DNA of 9,825 nucleotides from DUAG01 sp046756865 (GTDB lineage Bacteria > Nitrospirota > Nitrospiria > SBBL01 > JAADHI01): NCBI GenBank assembly GCA_046756865.1, contig JBHHXE010000084.1, forward strand, positions 1-9,825. Direction: 5' to 3'. Positions 1 through 7,081 of this stretch are shown in pieces. A program made the translations under genes and the position numbers. The first letter of the stretch is position 1. The number at the start of each line of letters is the position of its first letter. The notes below the pieces were generated by a model. The model was not told the origin of the DNA and searched no databases. It was given only the letters and a program-made list of their open reading frames with translations.

Positions 1-924
1 GCGAAAAAAGGGGAGGGAGACTTCCTGGTGGCAGAAGCGGATGAGAGCGATGGCTCCTTCATGAAGCTTTGTCCGACGATTGCTGTGGTCACGGGGCTTG
101 ACCATGAACACCTGGATTACTACAAAACCTTTGAAACTATTCAGGCGACCTTTCTTGACTTTATTAATAAAATTCCCTTTTACGGCAGGGCGATCCTTTG
201 CGGGGATGATCCTCATCTTCGGGCGCTCCTCCCGCATGTCGAAAAACGGGTTTTGACTTATGGGACCGAAGAAGGGCTTGATTTGATTGCCGAAGAAATA
301 GCTTTTCATGAATGGAAGACCATGTTTCGTGCTCGTCTCCACGGCAAAACTCTGGGGGACTTCCATCTCCCGGCGCCTGGGGTTCATAATGTGCTGAATG
401 CCCTGGCGGCGATTGCTGTCGGCCTGGAGCTGGAGATGCCTGTGTCAGAGATTCAGAAGGGGGTTCAGTCTTACCAGGGCGTTCAACGGCGTTTTCATTT
501 GCAGGGAGAGCAGGACGGGGTTTTGGTGGTCGATGATTATGCGCATCATCCGACGGAAATTCGGGCCACACTTCAGGCCGCAAAACAGGGCTGGAATGCG
601 GAGGTGGCCGTGGTCTTTCAGCCGCATCGCTATACCCGGACGCGGGATTGTCTTGAGGCGCTGGCGGAATCGTTTCAGCACGCGGACCATCTGATTTTGT
701 CAGAGATCTATCCTGCCGGAGAAAAAGCAATTCCCGGTATTGATGGACAGAGGCTCTACCAGGCTGTTTTGAATCATCGTCAGAGGAAGACCCACTTTCT
801 GCAGGATCGTTCGGACATTGTCGCGTCATTACGGAAGATTGCAAAGCCTGGGATGGTGATCCTCACCCTGGGGGCTGGAGATGTCTGGAAGGTGGGAGAG
901 GCTTTCCTGAAGGGGGCAGGTTGA
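1..924 (+). CDS. murC: UDP-N-acetylmuramate--L-alanine ligase (MurC), 5'-truncated by window edge
   Basis: MurC is the cytoplasmic ATP-dependent ligase that adds L-Ala to UDP-MurNAc, the first amino acid of the peptidoglycan stem peptide. The frame is open from base 1, so the gene starts upstream. 307 codons are visible of a family length near 460-490, so the N-terminal Rossmann domain and the P-loop are missing. Visible are the acidic AEADESDGSF motif (visible codons 11-20), the central-domain motif around GLDHEHLDYY, the DDYAHHPTEI signature of Mur ligases (codons 178-187), and FQPHRYTRT in the C-terminal domain. One oddity is TGLDHEH where most MurC proteins have TN followed by hydrophobic and acidic residues before the His. 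The stop codon overlaps the TTG start of murB (TTGA), which suggests translational coupling. The methionine at base 28 is internal and is not the start. Confidence 0.97.
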   Translation, partial: AKKGEGDFLVAEADESDGSFMKLCPTIAVVTGLDHEHLDYYKTFETIQATFLDFINKIPFYGRAILCGDDPHLRALLPHVEKRVLTYGTEEGLDLIAEEIAFHEWKTMFRARLHGKTLGDFHLPAPGVHNVLNALAAIAVGLELEMPVSEIQKGVQSYQGVQRRFHLQGEQDGVLVVDDYAHHPTEIRATLQAAKQGWNAEVAVVFQPHRYTRTRDCLEALAESFQHADHLILSEIYPAGEKAIPGIDGQRLYQAVLNHRQRKTHFLQDRSDIVASLRKIAKPGMVILTLGAGDVWKVGEAFLKGAG

Positions 925-1886
925 TTCTTGAAACGTGCGCATCAAAGGTGGGTTTGACGAAGGTGGCCCTGGACAAAAAAAATAACAGTGTCCTCCATGA
1001 GGCTCTGGATGCTTATCCGGGAGAGATTCGCTGGAATGAACCCATTGCGCCCTATACATCCTTCAAAGTAGGTGGGCCGGCAGAAGCCATGGTTTTTCCG
1101 AAGACGACGCTTGAAGTGTCCTTCCTGATGAATCAGATTTCAAGCCACAAACTCCCTTGGTTTATTCTGGGTGGGGGGAGTAATCTCCTTGTGAGAGACG
1201 GCGGCATTGAGGGCGTCGTTCTTCAACTGAAACATCTGCAACAGATCCGGGAAAAAGATGATGGCATTATCTTTGCGGAGGCGGGGGTCTCGTTTCCTAA
1301 GCTCTCAACGACTGCGAAGGAGAAGGGCTTTTCGGGACTCGAGTTTGCGGTGGGTATTCCAGGAACGGTTGGGGGCGCCGTGGTCATGAACGCAGGCATC
1401 CCGAATGAAGAGACAGAGGCCGTCCTGAAGGAACTCACCCTGGTTGACGATGCAGGAGAGATAAAGACTTATGTCAGGGCCCGCGTTCCTTTCGGCTATC
1501 GTTCTGCACATTTGCCGAAAGGGGTAGTTATTTCTGCTTCTTTTCAGCTTGAGGCGGCCCCGGTGGAGCAGATTGAGGAAAAGATGAAGCGCCTGCTGAA
1601 ACGCCGAAGGGAGACGCAGCCGCTCTCTTTTCCGAGCGTCGGTTCTGTCTTTAAAAATCCTGAGAAGGGATATGCTGGAAAGATCATTGAAGCCTGTGGT
1701 CTGAAGGGATCATGCCTTGGCGGCGCGCAGATTTCCAAGCGGCATGGCAATTTTATCATCAATCAGGGCGCGGCCAGAGCGGAGGATGTCCTGGGCTTAA
1801 TTCGTATGACCCAAAAGCGGGTTCAGGAAATGGAGGGGATCATCCTTGAGCCTGAGGTCAGGGTTGTCGGTGTTGAAGCGTCGTAA
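921..1886 (+). CDS. murB: UDP-N-acetylenolpyruvoylglucosamine reductase (MurB)
   Basis: MurB is a cytoplasmic FAD enzyme that uses NADPH to reduce UDP-GlcNAc-enolpyruvate to UDP-MurNAc, the substrate of the upstream MurC. The protein is 321 aa. FAD-binding motifs are YTSFKVGGPAE (45-55), GGGSNLLVRDGG (84-95) and GIPGTVGGAVVMNAG (145-159). The catalytic serine lies in SVGSVFKNP (S242), and the C-terminal acid lies in LEPEV (309-313). The FGYRSAHL segment (191-198) and the overall length fit the type II MurB class common outside enterobacteria. The TTG start at 921 overlaps the murC stop by 4 nt and has AAGGGGG (910-916) four bases upstream. In-frame GTG codons at 948 and 963 are alternatives that would remove 9 or 14 weakly conserved residues. 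The function is secure; the exact start is not. Confidence 0.96.
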   Translation: MILETCASKVGLTKVALDKKNNSVLHEALDAYPGEIRWNEPIAPYTSFKVGGPAEAMVFPKTTLEVSFLMNQISSHKLPWFILGGGSNLLVRDGGIEGVVLQLKHLQQIREKDDGIIFAEAGVSFPKLSTTAKEKGFSGLEFAVGIPGTVGGAVVMNAGIPNEETEAVLKELTLVDDAGEIKTYVRARVPFGYRSAHLPKGVVISASFQLEAAPVEQIEEKMKRLLKRRRETQPLSFPSVGSVFKNPEKGYAGKIIEACGLKGSCLGGAQISKRHGNFIINQGAARAEDVLGLIRMTQKRVQEMEGIILEPEVRVVGVEAS

Positions 1887-1919
1887 AGGTCTTGGAATGC
1901 TGGAGAAACGGGGCGAAGG

Positions 1920-2849
1920 GTGGTATTAAAGGCGTATGCAGGGAAGAAAATAGGGGTCTTGATGGGCGGTATGTCGGTAGAGCGGGAGGTTTCGATAAAG
2001 AGCGGAGAGGCGATTTCATCCGCGTTGGAGCGTCTTGGTTACCGACAGAAAGCGATTGATGTAGATAGGGATATTGCAATTATGCTTCGTCGCGAGGAGA
2101 TTGAAGTGGCTTTTATTGCATTGCATGGGCGATATGGGGAAGATGGGACGATTCAGGGCCTGCTTGATATGATGCAGATCCCGTATACCGGTTCGGGGGT
2201 GCTGGCCAGCGCGATGGGAATGGATAAGATTGTCTCGCGCCAGATCTTTCTTTCCGAGGGACTGCCCGTGCCGCCCTATCTTGTTTTGTGTGAAGAAGAA
2301 CATCCTTCATTTGACGCGAACAGACTGTCTTTTGGTTTTCCTGTCGTTGTGAAGCCGGTTTCAGAAGGTTCGAGCGTGGGTGTGACAATTGTTCCGGAAA
2401 AGAAAGGGCTCGAAAAGGCTTTGAAAGAAGCATTTTATTATGGTCCCCGGATCATGATCGAGGAGTTTATCTCCGGGAAAGAGGTGCATGTCGGTATTCT
2501 CGGGGAGCGTGCCTTGGGTGCAATCGAGATCCGGCCAAAAACAAAATTTTATGATTACACAGCAAAATATGTTGCGGGAATGTCGAAGCATGTCTACCCG
2601 GCGCCCCTCCCTTCGGATCTTTATGAAGAAGTGTTGCGCTTGGGGCTGAGGGCCCACAGGACTCTGGGATGCCGCGGGTACAGCCGTGTTGATTTTCTGA
2701 TCGATGAAGAAGAGAACCTTTATCTTCTGGAGGTCAATACGCTGCCGGGGATGACAGAGACGAGTCTGATGCCGGAGATGGCGAGGGGGGCGGGTGTTGC
2801 GTTTGATGCCCTTGTGGAAAATATTTTGGCGACCGCATCAAGCGGGTAG
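1920..2849 (+). CDS. ddl: D-alanine--D-alanine ligase (Ddl)
   Basis: This ATP-grasp ligase joins two D-Ala molecules, and MurF then adds the dipeptide to the muropeptide precursor. The 309-aa length is typical of DdlB. By family alignment the D-Ala-1 site Glu is E21 in SVEREVS, the glycine-rich ATP loop is EGSSVG with S151, the omega-loop is FYDYTAKY with K216 and Y217, and the metal ligands are D258, E271 and N273, followed by LPGMTETS with S282. The omega-loop Tyr is the residue expected for a D-Ala-D-Ala ligase rather than a VanA-type D-lactate ligase. The frame is the same as that of murB, separated by its TAA and 33 nt, and GTG at 1920 is the first possible start after that stop. The next clear start (ATG at 1962) would remove the first beta strand. 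The Shine-Dalgarno is poor: GAAGG abuts the GTG and GGAG lies about 15 nt upstream. Confidence 0.97.
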   Translation: MVLKAYAGKKIGVLMGGMSVEREVSIKSGEAISSALERLGYRQKAIDVDRDIAIMLRREEIEVAFIALHGRYGEDGTIQGLLDMMQIPYTGSGVLASAMGMDKIVSRQIFLSEGLPVPPYLVLCEEEHPSFDANRLSFGFPVVVKPVSEGSSVGVTIVPEKKGLEKALKEAFYYGPRIMIEEFISGKEVHVGILGERALGAIEIRPKTKFYDYTAKYVAGMSKHVYPAPLPSDLYEEVLRLGLRAHRTLGCRGYSRVDFLIDEEENLYLLEVNTLPGMTETSLMPEMARGAGVAFDALVENILATASSG

Positions 2850-2895
2850 ATTTCCAGGATAAAAGATCAACAGTAGAATTTTAGGCATGTGGGTT

Positions 2896-2899
2896 GAGG
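2896..2899 (+). promoter_or_regulatory. Shine-Dalgarno supporting the downstream ftsQ start
   Basis: GAGG ends five bases before the ATG at 2905. The in-frame ATG at 2887, six codons earlier, has no recognisable Shine-Dalgarno in the AT-rich sequence before it. This favours 2905 as the ftsQ start. Confidence 0.5.
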
Positions 2900-2904
2900 C
2901 GGGC

Positions 2905-3789
2905 ATGGGATACGCGATCTCAAGGACAAAAAAAAGAAGGGTCGTTCGGCACAGGCAGAAAGACAGAAGGAAGCAGCTTTTTCGGCAGGCTCTTGTGTTT
3001 GGGAAAGCATTTTGTTTATCTGTCCTGCTCGGCGCGGGCCTTTTTACGCTCTATCTCGGTTTGAAGCGGGGGATGGCCTCTCCGGTCTTTAGCGTAAAAG
3101 AGATACAATGGTCCGGCCTTCGGCGCCTGGAAGGATCAGGAATAAGAGATCGCCTGGATTCCCTCACCGGAGAGAACCTGTTTCGCCTGAACCTTGCCGA
3201 GGCTCGGAAGACTGTGTTGGCGAATCCATGGGTAAAGTCGGTGGCGCTCAAGAAGGTGTTTCCGGATCGGCTGTCCGTTATGATCGTCGAGCGTAGACCT
3301 GCCCTGGTCGAATACGTAGATGTTAAATTTCAGAAAACTGGCGTATCCCCGGGAAAAACGGCGCTCCTGGATGCAGAAGGCGTGGTCCTGGAGGAGGGGG
3401 GAATTTATCCGGATACGCTTCCCCGTGTGATTCGCTTCGATCGGAAGCGCTTCCCGAATGCTGCTGTGTTGGCCCGAAGCCTGGAAAACCGCCCGGACGT
3501 TCTCCTGGATTTGTCGAACCCGGATGATCTCCTTATTCATTTTATGGGAGGGACGAACGGCGAGCGGGAAGGACTCCTCCATCTTGGAAAAGGGGAATAC
3601 CAGGCAAAGTGGGGTCGTTATCTGGAAATAGAAAGCGATCTTCAGGACAGGGGGCTTTCCCGCTGGGAGATCGATCTGAGGTTTTCGGATAAAGCAATTG
3701 TGAAAAGTGGTTTCTCAGTAGAGAGAGCAGACACAAGGAGGCCGTCGATGCTCTTCCGGAGAAATAAGGAAAAAAGGCGGCCAACCTGA
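2905..3789 (+). CDS. ftsQ: Cell division protein FtsQ (POTRA domain)
   Basis: FtsQ (DivIB in Gram-positives) is a bitopic inner membrane protein that recruits FtsB and FtsL and links early to late divisome proteins. From the 2905 start the protein is 294 aa. A strongly basic cytoplasmic tail (about residues 9-24, rich in Lys and Arg) is followed by one transmembrane helix (about 29-53) and a POTRA domain starting at VFSVKEIQWSG (about 61-131), with NPWVKSV and FPDRLSVMIVERRPAL typical of the family. The beta domain fills the remainder. ATG 2887 would add six residues but lacks a Shine-Dalgarno. The gene lies between ddl and ftsA, the classical dcw position. Primary sequence is poorly conserved in this family, so the call rests on architecture, the POTRA motif and the neighbours. 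Confidence 0.93.
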   Translation: MGYAISRTKKRRVVRHRQKDRRKQLFRQALVFGKAFCLSVLLGAGLFTLYLGLKRGMASPVFSVKEIQWSGLRRLEGSGIRDRLDSLTGENLFRLNLAEARKTVLANPWVKSVALKKVFPDRLSVMIVERRPALVEYVDVKFQKTGVSPGKTALLDAEGVVLEEGGIYPDTLPRVIRFDRKRFPNAAVLARSLENRPDVLLDLSNPDDLLIHFMGGTNGEREGLLHLGKGEYQAKWGRYLEIESDLQDRGLSRWEIDLRFSDKAIVKSGFSVERADTRRPSMLFRRNKEKRRPT

Positions 3790-3854
3790 TGGTCAACAAG
3801 AGATTCCGCTTAATCGACACGGAGATGAGCAGGGTGATGATCACTTTTGGTAAC

Positions 3855-3860
3855 GGAGGA
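3855..3860 (+). promoter_or_regulatory. Shine-Dalgarno that fixes the ftsA TTG start
   Basis: GGAGGA lies four bases before the TTG at 3865. The upstream in-frame TTG at 3847 would place this purine block inside the coding sequence, so 3865 is the better start. Confidence 0.75.
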
Positions 3861-3864
3861 CCCC

Positions 3865-5097
3865 TTGGCGAAACATGAGAACATTTTAGTCGGTCTGGAC
3901 GTGGGAACGACAAAAATATGCGCTATTGTCGGCGAAATTGTAGACGATAAGCGGATTGATATTATCGGGATCGGGACGCATCCTTCAAAAGGGCTCCGGA
4001 AAGGGATGGTGGTCAACATCGAGAGTACGGTTGAATCAGTCAAGCGTGCGGTTGAAGAGGCCGAATTGATGGCCGGGGTCGATATCCAATCGATCTATAC
4101 CGGGATTGCCGGGGGCCATATCAAGGGGTTTAACAGCCGGGGGGTCATCGCCGTAAAGGATCAGGAGGTCAGCCGCGCCGATATCGACCGTGTCCTCGAT
4201 GCGGCCAAAGCCGTCGCAATTCCGCTGGATCGAGAAATTCTTCATGTTTTACCGCAGGAATTTATTGTTGACAGTCAGGACGGAATTAAAGACCCGCTCG
4301 GGATGTCGGGCGTTCGACTCGAAGTCGAGGTCCACATCATTACGGGGGCTGTCACCTCTGCGCAAAATATTGCGAAGAGCATCAACCGGGCCGGACTGGA
4401 GATGGTGGACATGATTCTTCAGCCGATGGCCTCAAGTGAAGCCGTTCTCACACCGGAAGAAAAGGAATTGGGGGTAGCTGTTGTTGATATCGGGGGCGGC
4501 ACAACAGATATTGCCGTTTTTGTCGAGGGAAGCATCCGTCATACAGCCGTCCTTGCAATTGGAGGAAGCCACTTTACCAACGATATTGCGATTGGGCTCC
4601 GGACCCCGCCTGCAGATGCAGAGAAAATCAAGATCAAGTACGGCTGTGCCTCAGCTGAAATGGTCAAGGACAATGAAACGATCGAGGTTCCAAGCGTTGG
4701 CGGGAGGCCGTCGCGTATTCTTTCACGTCAGCTTCTCTCAGAAATTATTGAGCCGCGCGCGGAGGAGGTTTTTACCCTCGTGGCGCGGGAGATTGAAAAG
4801 ATGGGGTATGAGGATCGCGTTGCCTCAGGTGTTGTTATTACAGGAGGGACGTCTTGCTTTAATGGGATGGTGGAAGTGGCCGAGCGTGTTCTCGGCCTCC
4901 CGGTCAGGAAAGGAATTCCCGTTGGCGTCGGGGGGCTGGTTGATGTTGTTAGCAGTCCGGGATATGCTACCGGGGTTGGACTCAATTTATACGCTTTTAG
5001 AAATCAGGACAAGGAAGAACATCGGAGAGTGAGGCAAGGGAAATTTTTGTCTCGTCTTACGAGTAAGATGAAGCAATGGGCGCAAGAATTTTTTTAG
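3865..5097 (+). CDS. ftsA: Cell division protein FtsA
   Basis: FtsA is the actin-like ATPase that anchors FtsZ filaments to the cytoplasmic membrane and recruits the later divisome. The protein is 410 aa, normal for the family. It shows the phosphate-1 loop LDVGTTK (11-17), a 1C subdomain (about 80-165) in place of the actin 1B domain, the phosphate-2 motif DIGGGTTD (208-215), the IGGSHFTNDIAIGLRTP segment, and the adenosine motif ITGGTS (325-330). The last residues (SRLTSKMKQWAQEFF) form a basic, aromatic amphipathic helix, the membrane-targeting sequence expected of FtsA. Translation starts at a TTG with a near-perfect Shine-Dalgarno. ftsQ lies 75 nt upstream and ftsZ 59 nt downstream. The downstream FtsZ carries the C-terminal peptide that binds FtsA. 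Confidence 0.97.
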   Translation: MAKHENILVGLDVGTTKICAIVGEIVDDKRIDIIGIGTHPSKGLRKGMVVNIESTVESVKRAVEEAELMAGVDIQSIYTGIAGGHIKGFNSRGVIAVKDQEVSRADIDRVLDAAKAVAIPLDREILHVLPQEFIVDSQDGIKDPLGMSGVRLEVEVHIITGAVTSAQNIAKSINRAGLEMVDMILQPMASSEAVLTPEEKELGVAVVDIGGGTTDIAVFVEGSIRHTAVLAIGGSHFTNDIAIGLRTPPADAEKIKIKYGCASAEMVKDNETIEVPSVGGRPSRILSRQLLSEIIEPRAEEVFTLVAREIEKMGYEDRVASGVVITGGTSCFNGMVEVAERVLGLPVRKGIPVGVGGLVDVVSSPGYATGVGLNLYAFRNQDKEEHRRVRQGKFLSRLTSKMKQWAQEFF

Positions 5098-5114
5098 TTC
5101 CGGGGAATATTTAT

Positions 5115-5144
5115 TCATAAGAATCTGGATTGGATTCTTTATGA
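5115..5144 (+). promoter_or_regulatory. Hairpin in the ftsA-ftsZ gap, abutting the ftsZ Shine-Dalgarno
   Basis: TCATAAGAATC (5115-5125) can pair with GATTC-T-TTATGA (5133-5144): eleven base pairs with one bulged T at 5138 and a 7-nt loop. The right arm ends one base before the AGGAGGAG Shine-Dalgarno. There is no U-run after it, so it does not look like a terminator. It could affect ftsZ translation or mRNA processing; that role is inference. Confidence 0.45.
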
Positions 5145-5145
5145 G

Positions 5146-5153
5146 AGGAGGAG
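5146..5153 (+). promoter_or_regulatory. Very strong Shine-Dalgarno of ftsZ
   Basis: AGGAGGAG lies three bases before the ATG at 5157, with an inner AGGAGG at a slightly longer distance. It is among the best ribosome binding sites in the window and contrasts with the TTG start of ftsA. Confidence 0.8.
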
Positions 5154-5156
5154 ATA

Positions 5157-6299
5157 ATGTTTCTATTTGATGAAGGAGCGTTAAATGGAGGGGCGGCCCG
5201 TATCCGGGTTATTGGCGTTGGCGGTGGCGGATGCAACGCAGTGAACAATATGATTCATTCCGGGGTGAAGGGCGTAGATTTTATCTCCGCAAATACGGAT
5301 ATCCAAGCGCTTGATTTATCGAAAGCGATGCAGAAGGTTCAGCTTGGGGCTAAACTCACGCGGGGATTGGGTGCGGGGGCCCGGCCCCAGATCGGGAGAG
5401 AGTCTGCGTTTGAAACGGTCGATCAGATCAAGGAAATTCTGACCGGGGCCGACATGGTCTTTGTCACGGCCGGCATGGGAGGCGGGACGGGAACGGGTGC
5501 AGCGCCGGTCATTGCCAATATCGCGAAAGAAATGGGTTTGCTGACTGTCGGTGTTGTGACCAAGCCCTTCCAGTTTGAGGGTCCGAAGCGGACAAAACAG
5601 GCAGATGAGGGGATTTTGGAACTCAAAAAAAGCTGTCATACGGTCATCGTGATCCCCAATCAGCGGCTCTTACATGTCGTTGAAAAGGGGACGGCTTTGA
5701 AGGCCTCCTTCCTGGTTGTTGATGATATTCTCCGGCAGGCGGTTCAGGGGATTTCCGACCTCATTACCACTCCTGGCCTGGTGAATGTTGATTTTGCGGA
5801 TGTCCGGACGGTGATGTCGCATACGGGACGTTCGGTTATGGGTATGGGTGTTGCGAAAGGTGAAAACCGCGCGGTCGAAGCGGCACAGCAGGCGATTTCC
5901 AGTCCTTTATTGGAGGACAGTTCAATCGAAGGCGCGCAGGGGGTTTTGATCAATGTGACGGGCGGACTCGATCTCTCCCTGCACGAATTGACGGAGGCCT
6001 CTTCGATTATTCAGGGAGAAGTTGACTCTGATGCGACGATCATATTCGGGTCTGTGATTCGCGAGGAAATGAAGGAGGAGGTGAAGGTCACCGTTATTGC
6101 GACGGGCTTTGATGATGATCGTGAGCGAGAAGCGTCCGTAAACCGGGGCAGCCGGCCCGAAAAGAAAGTGGAGACAAGTCTTTTTGAAAAAGGGGGCTAC
6201 CTGAGAAAGGTTTTCCGGGAGGAAAGTGGAAGGGAGTTTTCGCAAGCCGATGATGATGAATGGGATGTTCCGACTTTTCTGAGAAAGCAGGCAGATTGA
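5157..6299 (+). CDS. ftsZ: Cell division protein FtsZ
   Basis: FtsZ is the tubulin-like GTPase that forms the cytokinetic Z-ring. The protein is 380 aa. The nucleotide-binding GGGGCNAVN is at 22-30, the tubulin signature GGGTGTG at 108-114, and the T7 synergy loop NVDFADV at 210-216 with D212 and D215 able to complete the GTPase site of the next subunit. The globular core ends near residue 318, followed by a short charged linker of about 45 residues. The acidic C-terminal peptide DDDEWDVPTFLRKQAD closes the protein and closely matches the FtsA-binding peptide of Gram-negative FtsZ proteins. The start is ATG with an AGGAGGAG ribosome binding site. The TGA stop overlaps the ATG of pgeF (TGATG). 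Confidence 0.99.
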   Translation: MFLFDEGALNGGAARIRVIGVGGGGCNAVNNMIHSGVKGVDFISANTDIQALDLSKAMQKVQLGAKLTRGLGAGARPQIGRESAFETVDQIKEILTGADMVFVTAGMGGGTGTGAAPVIANIAKEMGLLTVGVVTKPFQFEGPKRTKQADEGILELKKSCHTVIVIPNQRLLHVVEKGTALKASFLVVDDILRQAVQGISDLITTPGLVNVDFADVRTVMSHTGRSVMGMGVAKGENRAVEAAQQAISSPLLEDSSIEGAQGVLINVTGGLDLSLHELTEASSIIQGEVDSDATIIFGSVIREEMKEEVKVTVIATGFDDDREREASVNRGSRPEKKVETSLFEKGGYLRKVFREESGREFSQADDDEWDVPTFLRKQAD

Positions 6300-7072
6300 T
6301 GATTCTGGAAGAAGGAACACGGAGCATTCAACGGTTTCAAAATGATGCAAAGGAGTATATCCAGCTGCCATTGCTCAATAGGCCATCCTTCTTCCACTTT
6401 TTTGGAACCCGGTTACTCGCAGAACATTCAAAGACAGGGGCTGAACATTCTCAAAATATCACTGCAATGGCGGGGGCTGAATCACTGGGGCGTTGTCGTC
6501 AGGTCCACGGAGACCTTATTCATAAAATGGGTATTGGGGAGAGAGAATCATCTTCCGGGCCTCCGAGTGGAGACGGTCTGATAACAGATCAGTGCGGCCT
6601 ATTGGTTTCGGTGTCCACTGCAGACTGCGTTCCCGTAATGCTGTGCGACCCGGTACAGCGGGCGGTTTCGGTTCTCCATGCGGGATGGCGTGGATCACAT
6701 CTTAATATCTCAGCCAAGGCGGTCAGCATGATGGAATCGGATTATGGTTCAAATTCCAAGGATCTGCTTGCCGGGATAGGCCCATCAATCGGCCCTTGTT
6801 GTTTCGAGGTCGGGCCTGATGTTTGGGAAAAACTGGAACGGGACGCTTCATGCAGGGAAGAGGTTGTTGTCTACAAAAAGGAAGACAAAGCCTGGGTCGA
6901 TCTTGTACAGCTAAACAGGATGCAGCTTATTGAGGCTGGTCTTCATGCTGAAAATATTCAGGACACTGGCCTGTGTACAGCCTGCAATCCGAATTTGTTT
7001 TACTCTTTTAGAAGAGATAGAAAAAAGATCGGAAATATGACGAGCGGGCTGATGCTGCGCCCGGAGAGCTAA
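6299..7072 (+). CDS. pgeF: Peptidoglycan editing factor PgeF (laccase-domain, YfiH/YlmD family)
   Basis: PgeF proteins are zinc or copper cytoplasmic hydrolases. E. coli PgeF removes L-Ser or Gly wrongly attached to UDP-MurNAc by MurC, and other members show purine nucleoside phosphorylase or adenosine deaminase activity. The protein is 257 aa. The metal ligands expected for the family are present: His in RQVHG (H70), Cys in TADCVPVML (C110) and His in HAGWRG (H127). GIGPSIGPCCFEVG and the C-terminal FYSFRRD (234-240) are also typical. ATG 6299 shares its A with the ftsZ stop. An in-frame ATG at 6260 lies inside ftsZ and would add 13 non-conserved residues, so the coupled start is preferred. 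The laccase label of this fold does not imply phenol oxidase function. Confidence 0.94.
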   Translation: MILEEGTRSIQRFQNDAKEYIQLPLLNRPSFFHFFGTRLLAEHSKTGAEHSQNITAMAGAESLGRCRQVHGDLIHKMGIGERESSSGPPSGDGLITDQCGLLVSVSTADCVPVMLCDPVQRAVSVLHAGWRGSHLNISAKAVSMMESDYGSNSKDLLAGIGPSIGPCCFEVGPDVWEKLERDASCREEVVVYKKEDKAWVDLVQLNRMQLIEAGLHAENIQDTGLCTACNPNLFYSFRRDRKKIGNMTSGLMLRPES

Positions 7073-7081
7073 GCCGGGACC

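Noticed and set aside
164..844. 226-codon open frame on the minus strand, opposite murC
   Set aside because: It lies wholly antisense to a strongly conserved murC, has low-complexity Pro, Ser and Arg-rich composition, and resembles no family. It is a by-product of murC codon usage.
3834..3844. Dyad GTGATgATCAC before ftsA as an operator
   Set aside because: It is a single short dyad with no second copy noticed; kept only as a remark under the mini-ORF finding.
3847..3864. Earlier TTG for ftsA
   Set aside because: It lacks a Shine-Dalgarno and would put the GGAGGA of the next TTG inside the coding sequence.
4481..5032. 183-codon plus-strand frame inside ftsA
   Set aside because: It overlaps the conserved ftsA frame completely and its translation shows no domain pattern.
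6260..6298. Earlier in-frame ATG for pgeF within ftsZ
   Set aside because: It would overlap the conserved FtsZ C-terminal peptide by 40 bases. The TGATG junction at 6297-6301 is the typical coupled start.
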